Of a DNA stretch of 48,238 bases, positions 37,641 to 46,649 are shown one piece after another. The notes beneath the pieces were generated by a model that worked only from the letters and a program-made list of their open reading frames with translations, made no database searches and was not told where the DNA came from. Each line of letters opens with the position of its first letter. The stretch's first letter is position 1. The DNA is from Pseudomonadota bacterium. GTDB taxonomy: Bacteria > Pseudomonadota > Gammaproteobacteria > Xanthomonadales > Rhodanobacteraceae. The DNA lies in assembly GCA_018240505.1 (NCBI GenBank), contig JAFEFQ010000249.1, positions 1 through 48,238 on the forward strand, given 5' to 3'. A program made the translations under genes and the position numbers.

Positions 37641-38426
37641 ATGAGCGATATCTACACCCTGCATCGCGGCACCGCGCCGCTGCTCGTCTCGCTGCCGCAC
37701 GACGGCACCGCGCTGCCCGACGATATCGCCGCGCGCCTCGTGCCCGAGGCGCGGCGCGTACCCGACACGGACTGGCATGTCTCGCGCCTGTACGCGTTCG
37801 CGCGCGAGCTTGGCGCGTCGGTGCTCGTGCCGAACCATTCGCGCTACGTCGTCGATCTCAACCGACCGCCCGACGACGTGTCGCTGTATCCGGGGCAGAA
37901 CACGACCGGACTGTGTCCGATCGTGCGGTTTTCCGGCGAGCCGGTGTATCTGCGGGGGCAGGAGCCGTCGCCCGGGGAAATCGCGCAGCGCGTCGAACGC
38001 TACTGGCGCCCGTACCACGCCGCGCTCGCCGCGGAGATCGCGCGCATCCGCGTCGCGCACGGCCGCGTCGTGCTCTGGGAAGGACATTCGATCCGCGCGG
38101 TCGTGCCGTTCCTGTTCGACGGGCAGTTGTCGGACTTCAACCTCGGCACCGCGGGCGGCGCGAGCTGTTCGCCAGATTTGCAGCGTCGCCTCGAAGCCGT
38201 GCTGGCGAGCCAGAAAAAGTATACGTTTGTCGTCAACGGCCGCTTCAAGGGCGGCTACATCACGCGCTACTACGCCGACCCCGGCAACGGCGTGCAGGCC
38301 GTGCAGCTCGAACTCGCCCAGCTCAACTACATGGACGAGGATTCGTTCGAATACCGCGGCGAGCTTGCCGCGCCGACGCAGGCGCTGATTCGCAAGCTGC
38401 TCGAAGCCACATTGGCGATTTCGTAG
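37641..38426 (+). CDS. N-formylglutamate amidohydrolase (HutG-like)
   Basis: 261-residue zinc-type amidohydrolase of the FGase family. Motifs seen: LLVSLPHDGTALPDD, DTDWHVSRLY, VDLNRPPDD, WEGHSIRAVVPFLFDG and the C-terminal NGRFKGGYITRYYADPGNG. It normally releases formate from N-formylglutamate at the end of histidine breakdown, but no other hut gene is in view. ATG 37641 is chosen; a GTG at 37626 is possible. Remarkably, its TAG stop codon (38424-38426) lies within the dispersed repeat that begins at 38423. Confidence 0.9.
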   Translation: MSDIYTLHRGTAPLLVSLPHDGTALPDDIAARLVPEARRVPDTDWHVSRLYAFARELGASVLVPNHSRYVVDLNRPPDDVSLYPGQNTTGLCPIVRFSGEPVYLRGQEPSPGEIAQRVERYWRPYHAALAAEIARIRVAHGRVVLWEGHSIRAVVPFLFDGQLSDFNLGTAGGASCSPDLQRRLEAVLASQKKYTFVVNGRFKGGYITRYYADPGNGVQAVQLELAQLNYMDEDSFEYRGELAAPTQALIRKLLEATLAIS

Positions 38427-38508
38427 CCCGGATGGAGCGCAGCGCAATCCGGGAGCGGCACGTATCCCGGATTGCGCCGCTCGCGCGGCTCCATCCGGGA
38501 TGCTCGCT
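38423..38508. repeat. 86-bp dispersed repeat, copy A
   Basis: Begins GTAGCCCGGATGGAGCGCAG; the first 37 bases are identical to copy B at 39178. Internally CCCGGAT and ATCCGGG are inverted, and a second outward pair follows (ATCCCGG, CCATCCGGGA), so the element can fold. Copies A and B flank the small secreted protein gene, in the same orientation about 755 bp apart. The TAG of the upstream amidohydrolase gene is inside this copy. Confidence 0.85.
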
Positions 38509-38559
38509 CCAGCCACTTTTCGCGGTCGCGGTATGTCCATCGGGAGTCGCCGAGAAAAA

Positions 38560-38575
38560 TGTGATTTTCGTCACA
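38560..38575. promoter_or_regulatory. CRP/Clp-like binding site upstream of the small secreted protein
   Basis: TGTGATTTTCGTCACA is a perfect TGTGA-N6-TCACA palindrome, the CRP-family half-site arrangement, in an AT-rich context (AAA before, AAAA after). A possible -10 CATAAT is at 38583-38588 and another, CTATAC, at 38607-38612. The site is 53 bp upstream of the ATG. Xanthomonadales have the CRP homologue Clp, a plausible binder. Confidence 0.6.
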
Positions 38576-38627
38576 AAAAGCGCATAATCCAGTGGGGCAT
38601 TCCGCCCTATACCCGTGGGGAAACGCC

Positions 38628-39089
38628 ATGTTCAAAATGAAAATGAGGCATTTCGTTGTGGGAACAGCACTGTTGGCAATGGCATCCGCTCCGGCCATCG
38701 CCGCCGACAAGAACTACACCAAGGGTTCGGTCTGGCGGGTTGACATGATCAGGGTCGACCCAGGCCGCATGGACGACTACATCGATTCATTGAAGGCCGA
38801 ATACACCACAGTGATGGAACAGGCCATCAAGGAGAAGGTCATTCTCTCCTACAAGATCATGGTCGGCGATTCAGCCAATCCGCAGGACTGGGACGTGCTC
38901 ATCCTCATCGAAGCGCCGAACTGGGCGTCGATCGATACCGCCGAAGCGAAATTCGATGCGATCGGCACCAAGCTGCGTGGCTCCATGGAGAAGTCCGACG
39001 CGATGGACAAGGAAGCCATGGCCGACCGCGCGAAAATCCGCCACATTTTCGGCGGCAAGGCGATGCAGGAAATCCATTACGTGAAATGA
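38628..39089 (+). CDS. Small exported protein, dimeric alpha/beta-barrel-like
   Basis: 153 residues with a signal peptide (MFKMKMRHFVVGTALLAMASAPAIAA). The mature part has the short beta-alpha-beta pattern RVDMIRVDPGRMDDYIDSLK, then ILSYKIMVGDSANPQDWDVL and NWASIDTAEAKFDAIG, which resembles dimeric ferredoxin-like barrels. No catalytic residues are identifiable and I assign no function. GGGGAAA lies about 7 nt before the ATG. Lower GC than neighbours, preceded by a CRP-like site, and flanked by two repeat copies. Confidence 0.8.
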   Translation: MFKMKMRHFVVGTALLAMASAPAIAADKNYTKGSVWRVDMIRVDPGRMDDYIDSLKAEYTTVMEQAIKEKVILSYKIMVGDSANPQDWDVLILIEAPNWASIDTAEAKFDAIGTKLRGSMEKSDAMDKEAMADRAKIRHIFGGKAMQEIHYVK

Positions 39090-39103
39090 GCTTGAACTGC
39101 ATG

Positions 39104-39141
39104 GGTGGCGTTCGTGTCGAAACACGCGGGCGCCACCGTTT
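39104..39141 (+). terminator. Probable terminator of the small exported protein gene
   Basis: GGTGGCG (39104-39110) pairs with CGCCACC (39131-39137), with an inner CGTG/CACG pair, then GTTTTG. The stem is interrupted and the T-run short, 15 nt after the stop, so this is moderate evidence. Confidence 0.55.
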
Positions 39142-39177
39142 TGCTGGAACGCGACCCGGGACCGCATCGACGATTGC

Positions 39178-39264
39178 GTAGCCCGGATGGAGCGCAGCGC
39201 AATCCGGGAGCGGCGCATATCCCGGATTACCGCCGCTCGCGCGGCTTCATCCGTGCTACTCGCT
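39178..39264. repeat. 86-bp dispersed repeat, copy B
   Basis: Second copy of the element at 38423-38508: identical for the first 37 bases and similar after that (for example GCATATCCCGG against CGTATCCCGG). It lies after the terminator of the small secreted protein and before the 3' end of parE on the other strand. Confidence 0.85.
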
Positions 39265-39308
39265 GAGTCCGTGATTTCTAAGAGATCGCGGCTGGCGCCT
39301 AACGCCGA

Positions 39309-41225
39309 TCAAACCTCCAACGACGCCAAATCCCCCTTCGTCTCCAGCCACTCCTTGCGATCCGCCGCGCGCTTCTTCGCCAGCAGCATGTCCATGACCT
39401 TGGCCGTGCCGTCGTCGCCTTCGATTTCGCTGCCGTCGACGGTGAGGCCGACGGTGAGCTGGACGAGGCGGCGCGTGTCGGGGTCGATCGTCGATTCGCG
39501 CAGCTGCGCGGGGTTCATTTCGCCGAGGCCCTTGAAGCGGGTGACGTTGACCGCGCCCTTGATCTTCTCGCGCTGGATTTTTTCCAGCATCGCATCGCGC
39601 TCGGCCTCGTCGAGGCAGTAGAACACCTGCTTGCCGACGTCGACGCGGAACAGCGGCGGCATCGCGACGAAGACATGGCCTTCGCGCACAAGTTTGGGGA
39701 AGTGCTTGATGAACAGTGCGGACAACAACGTCGCGATATGCAGGCCGTCCGAGTCCGCGTCGGCGAGAATGACGACCTTGCCGTAGCGCAGGCCGGAGAT
39801 GTCGTCCTTGCCCGGATCGCAGCCGATCGCAATGGCGAGATTGTGTACTTCCTCGGAGGCCAATACCTGCCCCGAATCGACTTCCCACGTGTTCAAGATT
39901 TTTCCGCGCAGCGGCAGGATCGCCTGGAAGTCCTTGTCGCGCGCCTGCTTGGCGCTGCCGCCGGCGGAGTCGCCTTCGACGAGGAACAGTTCGGTGCGCG
40001 ACAGGTCGCTCGACGCGCAGTCGGCGAGCTTGCCGGGCAGGGCGGGGCCCTGCGTGATCTTCTTGCGCACGATCTGCTTCTCGGCCTTGAGCCGCAGCGA
40101 TGCGCGCTCGATCGCGAGCTGGGCGATCTTCTCGCCGATGTCGGTGTGCTGGTTGAGGTACAGCGAGAAGCCGTCGTGCGCGGCGTTCTCGACGTAGCCC
40201 GCCGCGTCGCGCGAGGACAGGCGCTCCTTGGTCTGGCCGGAGAACTGCGGCTCCTCCATCTTCAGCGAGAGCACGAAGCAGAGCCGGTCCCACACGTCCT
40301 CGGGTGCGAGCTTGACCCCGCGCGGCAGCAGGTTGCGGATGTCGCAGAACTCGCGCAGCGCGTCGGTGAGGCCGGTGCGCAGGCCGTTGACGGGGGTGCC
40401 GCCCTGCGCGGTCGGGATCAGGTTGACGTAGCTTTCCTGGGTCAGCTCGCCCTCGGGCAGCCAGGCGAGCGCGAAATCGACCTCGTGCTTGTCGCGCTGG
40501 AGCGAGACCTGATACAGATCGGGCGGCAGGTAGTCGTTCGCGCCGAGCATCGACTTGAGGTAATCGGCGAGACCGTCCTCGTAGTGCCACTCTTCCTTCT
40601 CGCCGCTGGCCTCGTCGCTGAAGCGCACGGTAAGCCCGGCGCAGAGTACCGCTTTCGCGCGCAGCACGTGCTTGAGCTTGGGCAGGCTGATCTTCGGCGA
40701 GTCGAAGTATTTCGGGTCGGGCCAGAAGCGCAGCGTCGTGCCGGTCTGTTTCTTCGCCACCGTGCCGACGACGGAGAGATTGCTCGCGCGCTCGCCGTCC
40801 TTGAAATTCATGCGGTAGATCTGGCCGTCGCGGCGGATCGCGACTTCGACGCGCTGCGACAGCGCATTGACCACCGACACGCCGACGCCGTGCAGGCCGC
40901 CGGAGAACTTGTAGTTCTTGCCCGAGAACTTGCCGCCCGCGTGCAGCTTGGTCAGGATCACCTCGACGCCGGGCCGGCCCTCGTCCGGATGGATGTCGAC
41001 CGGCATGCCGCGGCCGTCGTCGCTCACCTCGACCGAACCGTCGGCGTGCACGATCACCTCGATCGTCGAGGCGTGGCCGTTGACCGCCTCGTCGACCGAA
41101 TTGTCGATGACCTCCTGCGCGAGGTGGTTCGGCCGCGAGGTGTCGGTGTACATGCCCGGCCGGCGCTTGACCGGATCGAGGCCGGAGAGGACTTCGATGT
41201 CCGCTGCGTTGTATCTGCTGCTCAT
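39309..41225 (-). CDS. parE: DNA topoisomerase IV subunit B
   Basis: 638-residue ATPase subunit of topoisomerase IV, which decatenates daughter chromosomes. The GHKL ATP-binding domain has NSVDEAV, DDGRGMP and GGLHGVGVSVVNALS. The TOPRIM domain has EGDSAGGSAKQARDKDFQ and the acidic DADSDG. Length and N-terminus (YNAADIEVLSGLDPVKRRPGMY) fit ParE, not GyrB (which would be about 800). It begins 45 nt after the methyltransferase stop on the same strand, so it may be the last gene of the glycan-cluster transcript or have its own promoter. No clear ribosome site upstream. Confidence 0.96.
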   Translation of the reverse strand: MSSRYNAADIEVLSGLDPVKRRPGMYTDTSRPNHLAQEVIDNSVDEAVNGHASTIEVIVHADGSVEVSDDGRGMPVDIHPDEGRPGVEVILTKLHAGGKFSGKNYKFSGGLHGVGVSVVNALSQRVEVAIRRDGQIYRMNFKDGERASNLSVVGTVAKKQTGTTLRFWPDPKYFDSPKISLPKLKHVLRAKAVLCAGLTVRFSDEASGEKEEWHYEDGLADYLKSMLGANDYLPPDLYQVSLQRDKHEVDFALAWLPEGELTQESYVNLIPTAQGGTPVNGLRTGLTDALREFCDIRNLLPRGVKLAPEDVWDRLCFVLSLKMEEPQFSGQTKERLSSRDAAGYVENAAHDGFSLYLNQHTDIGEKIAQLAIERASLRLKAEKQIVRKKITQGPALPGKLADCASSDLSRTELFLVEGDSAGGSAKQARDKDFQAILPLRGKILNTWEVDSGQVLASEEVHNLAIAIGCDPGKDDISGLRYGKVVILADADSDGLHIATLLSALFIKHFPKLVREGHVFVAMPPLFRVDVGKQVFYCLDEAERDAMLEKIQREKIKGAVNVTRFKGLGEMNPAQLRESTIDPDTRRLVQLTVGLTVDGSEIEGDDGTAKVMDMLLAKKRAADRKEWLETKGDLASLEV

Positions 41226-41270
41226 TTGTTGCGTCTATTCGATGCGCTCAAGAAGGGCGCATAGGATACC

Positions 41271-42020
41271 CTAGGCGCGGCGCAAGACGACCGTGGCAAA
41301 GCGCGCGCCCTCGGCGCTTCCGCGCGAGCCGTAGTCCCAATGAAATGATTCGACGACAAGGCTGGCCGCGGCGCCGAATCCGGCGAGATCGACGGCACGG
41401 TACGGGCGTATCGTCTCATCGGTGAAGAATTCCGAGACGATGACGTCGTCCACATCACGCACGGTGTAGCGGCGCTCGATGCGGTTCGTGCCGTCGGCGT
41501 TCGCGGTGATGCGCTTGTGGCGTTCGAGGAAGCCGCCTTCGTGTTCGCGCCGGTAGTCGCGGCGGAAGTCGGCGAAGCTCGCCACCGGCTGCGGCACGAA
41601 CGCGTCGAGTACGAGGCAGCCGCCGGGCTCGAGCAGGCCGGCCAGTGAGCGCACGCATTGTTCCGCGATTGCCGGATCGCGCAGATAGGTGATCAGCGAA
41701 TACGGCAGCAGCACAACGCGGAATTTCGCGCATAGAGCAGGCTCCGCGATGTCCATCTGCAGGACGTTTGACGACAAAGTATACTTTTTTGCATCGCCGC
41801 GCAGACGCGCCAGCATTGGCAGCGAGCGGTCTGCGCCGATTGCATCGACGCCGGCACGTAGCAGTTCGATCAGGATGCGCCCGGTGCCGCAGCCGAGTTC
41901 GAGTGCGCGGCCGCCTTCACGCAGGCACAGCGAGCGGTACCAGTCGACGTCGTCGAACGGCATGCTCTGACCCATGTCGGTCGCGTAGACATCGGCAATG
42001 GAATCGTAAGACCAAGTCAT
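41271..42020 (-). CDS. Class I SAM-dependent methyltransferase
   Basis: 249 residues. The SAM-binding motif I is ALELGCGTGRILIELLRAG; the adjacent motif II/III are less conserved (QMDIAEPALCAKFRVVLLPYSLITYLR, GCLVLDAF). Start at 42020 (MTWSYDSIADVYA) is preferred; the longer frame reads through from inside the preceding gene. It starts 17 nt after the glycosyltransferase stop, so it is the last of the glycan-cluster genes and may methylate a sugar or lipid carrier. Substrate not deducible. Confidence 0.85.
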   Translation of the reverse strand: MTWSYDSIADVYATDMGQSMPFDDVDWYRSLCLREGGRALELGCGTGRILIELLRAGVDAIGADRSLPMLARLRGDAKKYTLSSNVLQMDIAEPALCAKFRVVLLPYSLITYLRDPAIAEQCVRSLAGLLEPGGCLVLDAFVPQPVASFADFRRDYRREHEGGFLERHKRITANADGTNRIERRYTVRDVDDVIVSEFFTDETIRPYRAVDLAGFGAAASLVVESFHWDYGSRGSAEGARFATVVLRRA

Positions 42021-42036
42021 ATGTCGCTGAGAGCAT

Positions 42037-44334
42037 TCATGCGCGGCCCTGCTGCAGTTCCCGATACAGCGCGAGTTGATCGCCGGCAACCGCATCCCAC
42101 GTATGCGTGTCGAGTTTCGCATCGTCGGCGTTCTCGAGGCGATGCCGATACCCGGCGTCGGCGAGCAGCGCGGAAATCGGCGCGGTCATGCCGGCGATAT
42201 CGTCGGCGGTGACGAGTCCCTGCAGTCCCTCACGCGCGAAGCCGCGCGCGCCGGCGGCCGTGCTGACGCAGACGCGGCGCGCGAGCAGCGACTCGATCAG
42301 CTTGATCGACGAGCCGCGGATGTCGTACTGCGGGTTGATGCTCAACGTGCATCCGGCGAGGTAGGGCGTCGGATCGACGAAGGCCGAGACGAGGTCGACG
42401 CCGTCCTGGGTCAGGCGCGGATCGTTGTCCGCGATCGCCTTGGACTCGGCGCCGCCGAGTATGGTGAGGCGCAGATCGGGGAACTGCCGTTTCAACGTTG
42501 GCCAGGCCTGGTCGAGGAAGGCGAGGATGCCCTCGCGGTTCTGCGTGTAGCGGAACGGCCCCATGAACAGCAGGCGCGGCGGCGTCTGCGGCGACGGCGC
42601 GGCACCGGCGCGGCGGTCGATCGCGCCGTTGCCGATCAGGTGTGCGCTCGCATTCGGCAGCAAGGCGATGTCCTCGTTGGAACAGGCGCTGACCGCGTCG
42701 AACCGCTGCAGCGCGGCGATCTGCGCGGCATCGCCGGCGCTGCCGTCGCCAGCCAGATAAACGTCGTGCAGCGCCAGCAACCAGCGCGCGCGGCCGGCGT
42801 GGTGATCGGGACGGTGGTCGGCGAGCAGCGCCAGCTCCATGAATTCGACCTGCACGACATCGGGGTCGTACAGCGCGATCATGCGCTCGAGCTTTTGCCG
42901 CAGCCCCGGCCAGGCATGGCGTTGCATGCGCTCGGCCAGCGACATTGGCGCGTCGGTCGGGCGATCGCCGCGGCCTTCGATCAGGTGGGTCGCGCGCACA
43001 TGCCGGAGCCAAGGCTCGGAAGCGAGCGAGTACAGCGAGCGCTCGTCGCCGAGCAGGAAGAAATCGACGCGGTCGGCAAGGCGCGTCACGAGTTCGGCGA
43101 CGCGCCGCGCGCCGCCGTGTGCGGGCGGGAACAGCGCGAACGGCGTCACCAGCAGCACGCGCGGCCGGGCGGCGCAATCCGGTTGCGCGGCGTAGTAGCT
43201 GTCCTGCGTGATCCTTTGGTAGCGCAGGCCCATGGCGCGCGTGCGGCTCGCGCGCAGGCGCAGGCGGAATGTGCGCCAGGCGCGGGCGGGACCGGCGAAT
43301 TCGTGCCAATGCTCCGGCGCACGCGCCGCGATGCGGCGGATGTGTTCGATCGGCGACACCTGCGTCCACGCGTGGCGCATGTCGAACCACTGCGCGTTGC
43401 GCGCGATCACGCGTTCGATCTCTTCCTGCGCGTAGAAGCGGTTCACCGTGCCGCGATGTCCGTGCCAGGCGTGCGAGGTCGGGCAAAACAGCACTTCCCA
43501 GCCCTCGTTCCATGCGCGCAGGCCGAAATCTACATCTTCCCAGTAGAACGGGTGGTATTCGTGCGCGTCGGCGACGTAGCGGCGCAACTGCTCCGTGCGG
43601 CACAGCGAGGAGCCGCCACCCGGATACAGGTTGCCGCGCGCGAGCGTGCCCGCCTCGGGCGTGCGCTCGTAGACGATCGGCTTGTCGTGATGCGGATAGA
43701 AGTCCGACCAACCCGTTTCCTCGCGCCGCCGGCTCGCGTCCTCGAAGAAGATCTGCGAGGTGACCGCGAACACTTGCGGCTGGCGATACGGCAGCAGCTC
43801 GGCGAGCGCATCGGGGGCGAGGCGCATGTCGCTGTTGAGCAGGTAGGTCCACGCATGCCGCGCCTTGGCCAGGCCGGCGGCGATCGCGCCGTCGTAGCCG
43901 AGCGGTTCGTCGTGGAATTCCCAAAGCCATTCCATTTGAGAAGTGCGGCCGCGGACGGCCACTTCCCGGTTTTCGCGATCAGGGACGAGCGCAGGAGGTG
44001 AATCGTGGCGTTGGCGCAGTTCGGTGTACGCTGCCGGATTCGCGCCGTTGACGACGACGATGACCTGCACGGGCTCGTCGAGTTTCGCGCAGGCGGCGGC
44101 GAGCGCATCGAGCGTGATCGCGAGCGTGCCCGGCGTGCCGCGCTCGGGCACGATGACGCTGATGCCGGGCGCGTTGCTGCGTTCTCGGCGCGGCTGCGGC
44201 CAGCGCCGCGGCAGTTTCGGCGCGAGCCAGTCGGCCACCCCCATCGCGGCGTACAGCGGCAGGAAGCGCAGCAGGAACAGCGCGCGCGCCAGCGGCGAGA
44301 TGCGGCGCGATACATCGCCCATTTGCGCGCTCAT
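42037..44334 (-). CDS. Fused GT2-GT4 glycosyltransferase
   Basis: 765 residues with two catalytic parts. Residues about 55-330 are GT-A family 2: ISVIVPERGTPGTLAITLDA, the LLNSDMRLAPDAL nucleotide-sugar region and the FYWEDVDFGLRAWNEGW base segment. Residues about 405-760 are GT-B family 4: VLLVTPFALFPPAHGGARRV and the KLIESLLARRVCVSTAAGARGFA sugar-donor loop. The two parts probably add two sugars in sequence to one acceptor. A hydrophobic stretch (RALFLLRFLPLYAAMGVADW) near residue 18-37 may anchor it to the membrane. Overlaps the upstream gene by 4 nt (ATGA). Confidence 0.88.
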   Translation of the reverse strand: MSAQMGDVSRRISPLARALFLLRFLPLYAAMGVADWLAPKLPRRWPQPRRERSNAPGISVIVPERGTPGTLAITLDALAAACAKLDEPVQVIVVVNGANPAAYTELRQRHDSPPALVPDRENREVAVRGRTSQMEWLWEFHDEPLGYDGAIAAGLAKARHAWTYLLNSDMRLAPDALAELLPYRQPQVFAVTSQIFFEDASRRREETGWSDFYPHHDKPIVYERTPEAGTLARGNLYPGGGSSLCRTEQLRRYVADAHEYHPFYWEDVDFGLRAWNEGWEVLFCPTSHAWHGHRGTVNRFYAQEEIERVIARNAQWFDMRHAWTQVSPIEHIRRIAARAPEHWHEFAGPARAWRTFRLRLRASRTRAMGLRYQRITQDSYYAAQPDCAARPRVLLVTPFALFPPAHGGARRVAELVTRLADRVDFFLLGDERSLYSLASEPWLRHVRATHLIEGRGDRPTDAPMSLAERMQRHAWPGLRQKLERMIALYDPDVVQVEFMELALLADHRPDHHAGRARWLLALHDVYLAGDGSAGDAAQIAALQRFDAVSACSNEDIALLPNASAHLIGNGAIDRRAGAAPSPQTPPRLLFMGPFRYTQNREGILAFLDQAWPTLKRQFPDLRLTILGGAESKAIADNDPRLTQDGVDLVSAFVDPTPYLAGCTLSINPQYDIRGSSIKLIESLLARRVCVSTAAGARGFAREGLQGLVTADDIAGMTAPISALLADAGYRHRLENADDAKLDTHTWDAVAGDQLALYRELQQGRA

Positions 44335-45449
44335 ACGAGTGCTGCGGCGTGCGGCCGTGTCGCGTCCGGGCGATTCGCGTACCAGCGCAGCGCCTGCTCG
44401 GCGAACATCGTGCCCCAGACATTGGCCTGTGCGGCCGTGTCGGCGTTGAACGGCAGTGTGTCGCGCGCTGCAACGCGCGCCAGCAGGGTCGCAGCGAGCC
44501 GGTCGAGATCGGCTTCGGCCGGCGCCTGCCGCGCACCGAGATCGCGCAGCAGCAGGCCGACGCGAAGAGCCTGCGCGAGGATGTCGTTGCGCACCTTGCC
44601 GTCGGGTTCGCTGGCCGTTTCCGGCAATGCGCCGTCGGCGCGGACGGTGGCAAGGCAGCGGCGCAGCAGCAGCGCGACCGCGTCGGCGCGATCCGGGCGC
44701 GAAAGCAGCAGGCCTTCGGCGAAATACAACGTCGGATGCAGCATGCCGAGGTCGATGTCGGCCGCCTGCATCGCCCAGCGCTCGCTTTCGAGCGCACAGG
44801 CAAGGGCGAGCGCCTGCGGCAGCTCGGCGTGATTTCCGCTCAGGGCGACGCGCGATGACGCCTTGACCTGGAACGGCCCGCCCAGCGTCGACCAGCGCGG
44901 CGGCAGCGGCTGCGTGCCGCGCAACTGGATCGCGGGCGACAACGCCTTGTCGTGCACGAACTGCAGCAGATGTTCATGCAGGCTGGCGCGCACCGTTTCG
45001 GTGCCGGTGACGATGCCGGCTTCGGCGGCCGCGTCGATACCGCGCAACAGCATGGCGAGGTCGAAGAAGAACACCGCGTCGTTGCGCCAGTCGGGCTCGG
45101 CCGCGGCGAGATGGATGCGCGTCTGCGGTATCTGGCCGGAACGGGAGAAATGACGCGCCGCCCAGGCCAGCGCCCGCTGCGCGCGGTCGCGTACCTGCGC
45201 ATCGTCCGCGCCGCCGGCGATGTCGGCGAGCCAGCTCAGGTAGTAGCCGGTGATTTCGGCATAGACGTAGAGCGGCTTGCCATTGGCGCCGATCGTGCCG
45301 GCGACGCCGCCGGCCTGGTCGCCCTCGTGCAGTTGTGCGGGGCCGTGCAGCAGCCAGGCGCGCAGGCGCGCGGCGGCATCGTTTGCGGATTCGGCGTGAT
45401 GCGGAGTCTCGCCCACGGCGGGCGAGACGAAGATCGTTTGCGGGTTCAT
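44331..45449 (-). CDS. Uncharacterised helical-repeat-like protein in the glycan cluster
   Basis: 372 residues, no signal or clear membrane segments. The pattern of paired helices with aromatic and GYY/RNDAVFFFDLAMLLRG blocks (YAEITGYYLSWLADIAGG, LPPRWSTLGGPFQVKASSR, HPTLYFAEGLLL) looks like an alpha/alpha barrel, as in some glycoside hydrolases or terpenoid-type cyclases, but I cannot name a family. It lies 3 nt after wecB and overlaps the glycosyltransferase by 4 nt, so it is translated with them and likely works on the same glycan. Confidence 0.8.
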   Translation of the reverse strand: MNPQTIFVSPAVGETPHHAESANDAAARLRAWLLHGPAQLHEGDQAGGVAGTIGANGKPLYVYAEITGYYLSWLADIAGGADDAQVRDRAQRALAWAARHFSRSGQIPQTRIHLAAAEPDWRNDAVFFFDLAMLLRGIDAAAEAGIVTGTETVRASLHEHLLQFVHDKALSPAIQLRGTQPLPPRWSTLGGPFQVKASSRVALSGNHAELPQALALACALESERWAMQAADIDLGMLHPTLYFAEGLLLSRPDRADAVALLLRRCLATVRADGALPETASEPDGKVRNDILAQALRVGLLLRDLGARQAPAEADLDRLAATLLARVAARDTLPFNADTAAQANVWGTMFAEQALRWYANRPDATRPHAAALV

Positions 45450-45452
45450 CGG

Positions 45453-46645
45453 TCAGGCTGTCAGCGAAAGCGGTGCGGGAGCGTCGTCCATGACGATTCC
45501 CTGGTGAAAGGCAACGAGGTGCTGGGCAATGCGCATGCCGGCACGGCCGTCGCCATACGGTGCGGAGGCATCGAACGCGAGCGCGGCCGGCCGCGGTGCG
45601 TCGAGCAGGTGCCGCGCGGCGGCGGCGATGCTGGCCGCGTCGACAGCGACGAGATTGGCGCTGCCCAGCGCGAGGCTTTCCGGCCGTTCGGTGTTTTCGC
45701 GCGCGATCAGGATCGGTGTGCCGAGATAGGGTGCCTCTTCCTGGATGCCGCCCGAATCGGTGATCGCGAGCGTGGCGCGCGCAAGCAGACTGATGAACGG
45801 GCGGAAGTCGAGCGGCTCGGTCAGCACGATGCGCGGATGCGCGGACAAGTGCTGGCGGATGCGCGCGCCGACCGCAGGGTTCGGATGCACCGGGCAGAGC
45901 ACGCCGACATCGGGCCGCTCGGCGAGCAGGTCGAGGACCGCGGCGCAGACCACGTCGAGGCCGCGGCCGTAGTTCTCGCGCCGGTGCAGGGTCAGCACGA
46001 CCAGGTGCGGCGCGGCAGGCAGGGCAGGCAGTTCGGAATCCGCGCACGGGTTGTGCACGGTTTCGCGCAGCAGGTCGATCGACGTCTGGCCGACGCGGAA
46101 GATGCGCGCCGGCGCAATGCCTTCGGCGCGCAGGTTGCGCTCGGCGCTTGCCGTCGGTGCGAAGTGCAGGTCGGCAAGGCGCGCGATGCGGCGGCGGAAA
46201 TGTTCCTCGGGAAACGGACGCAGCGGATGATTGGTGCGCAGTCCCGCTTCGACGTGGGCGAGCGGCAAGCCCAGGTCGCGCGCGGCCAGCGCGGTCGCAT
46301 AGGCCGTGCTCGTGTCGCCCTGGGCGACGGCCAGCGTCGCCGCGGCTTCGCGCAGGCAGGTGCGGATCGCGCCGCGCAGGCGCCGCAATGTGGCCGAGAG
46401 CGATCCGCTTTCGCACTGCGGCGCGGCGATGTCGGCGGCCAGGCCGTGCTGGGCGAGCGTGCGCTCGACCATGGCGAGATGCTGGCCGCTGTTGATCAAC
46501 AGGGATGTGGCGCCGTCGTGCTGGCGCAATGCCTTGGCCACGCTGGCCAGCTTCAGGCACTCCGGGCGCGTGCCCGCGACCAGCGCGATTCGCGGCCGGC
46601 GAATCTGGTTGAAAATCCCCACTTGGCCCCCTGAAGGCATGCTGC

Positions 46646-46649
<4 letters not shown>
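45453..46649 (-). CDS. wecB: UDP-N-acetylglucosamine 2-epimerase (non-hydrolysing), WecB-like
   Basis: 398 residues from ATG 46649. It interconverts UDP-GlcNAc and UDP-ManNAc. Motifs: GTRPECLKLASVAKAL at the N-terminus, HVEAGLRTNHPLRPFPEEH in the middle, TDSGGIQEEAPYLGTP in the C-terminal UDP-binding half. The start is uncertain: ATG 46649 overlaps the ACATTTC arm of an inverted repeat, while ATG 46640, or a GTG near 46619 preceded by GGGGG, would be conventional starts. First gene of the minus-strand glycan cluster. Confidence 0.9.
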
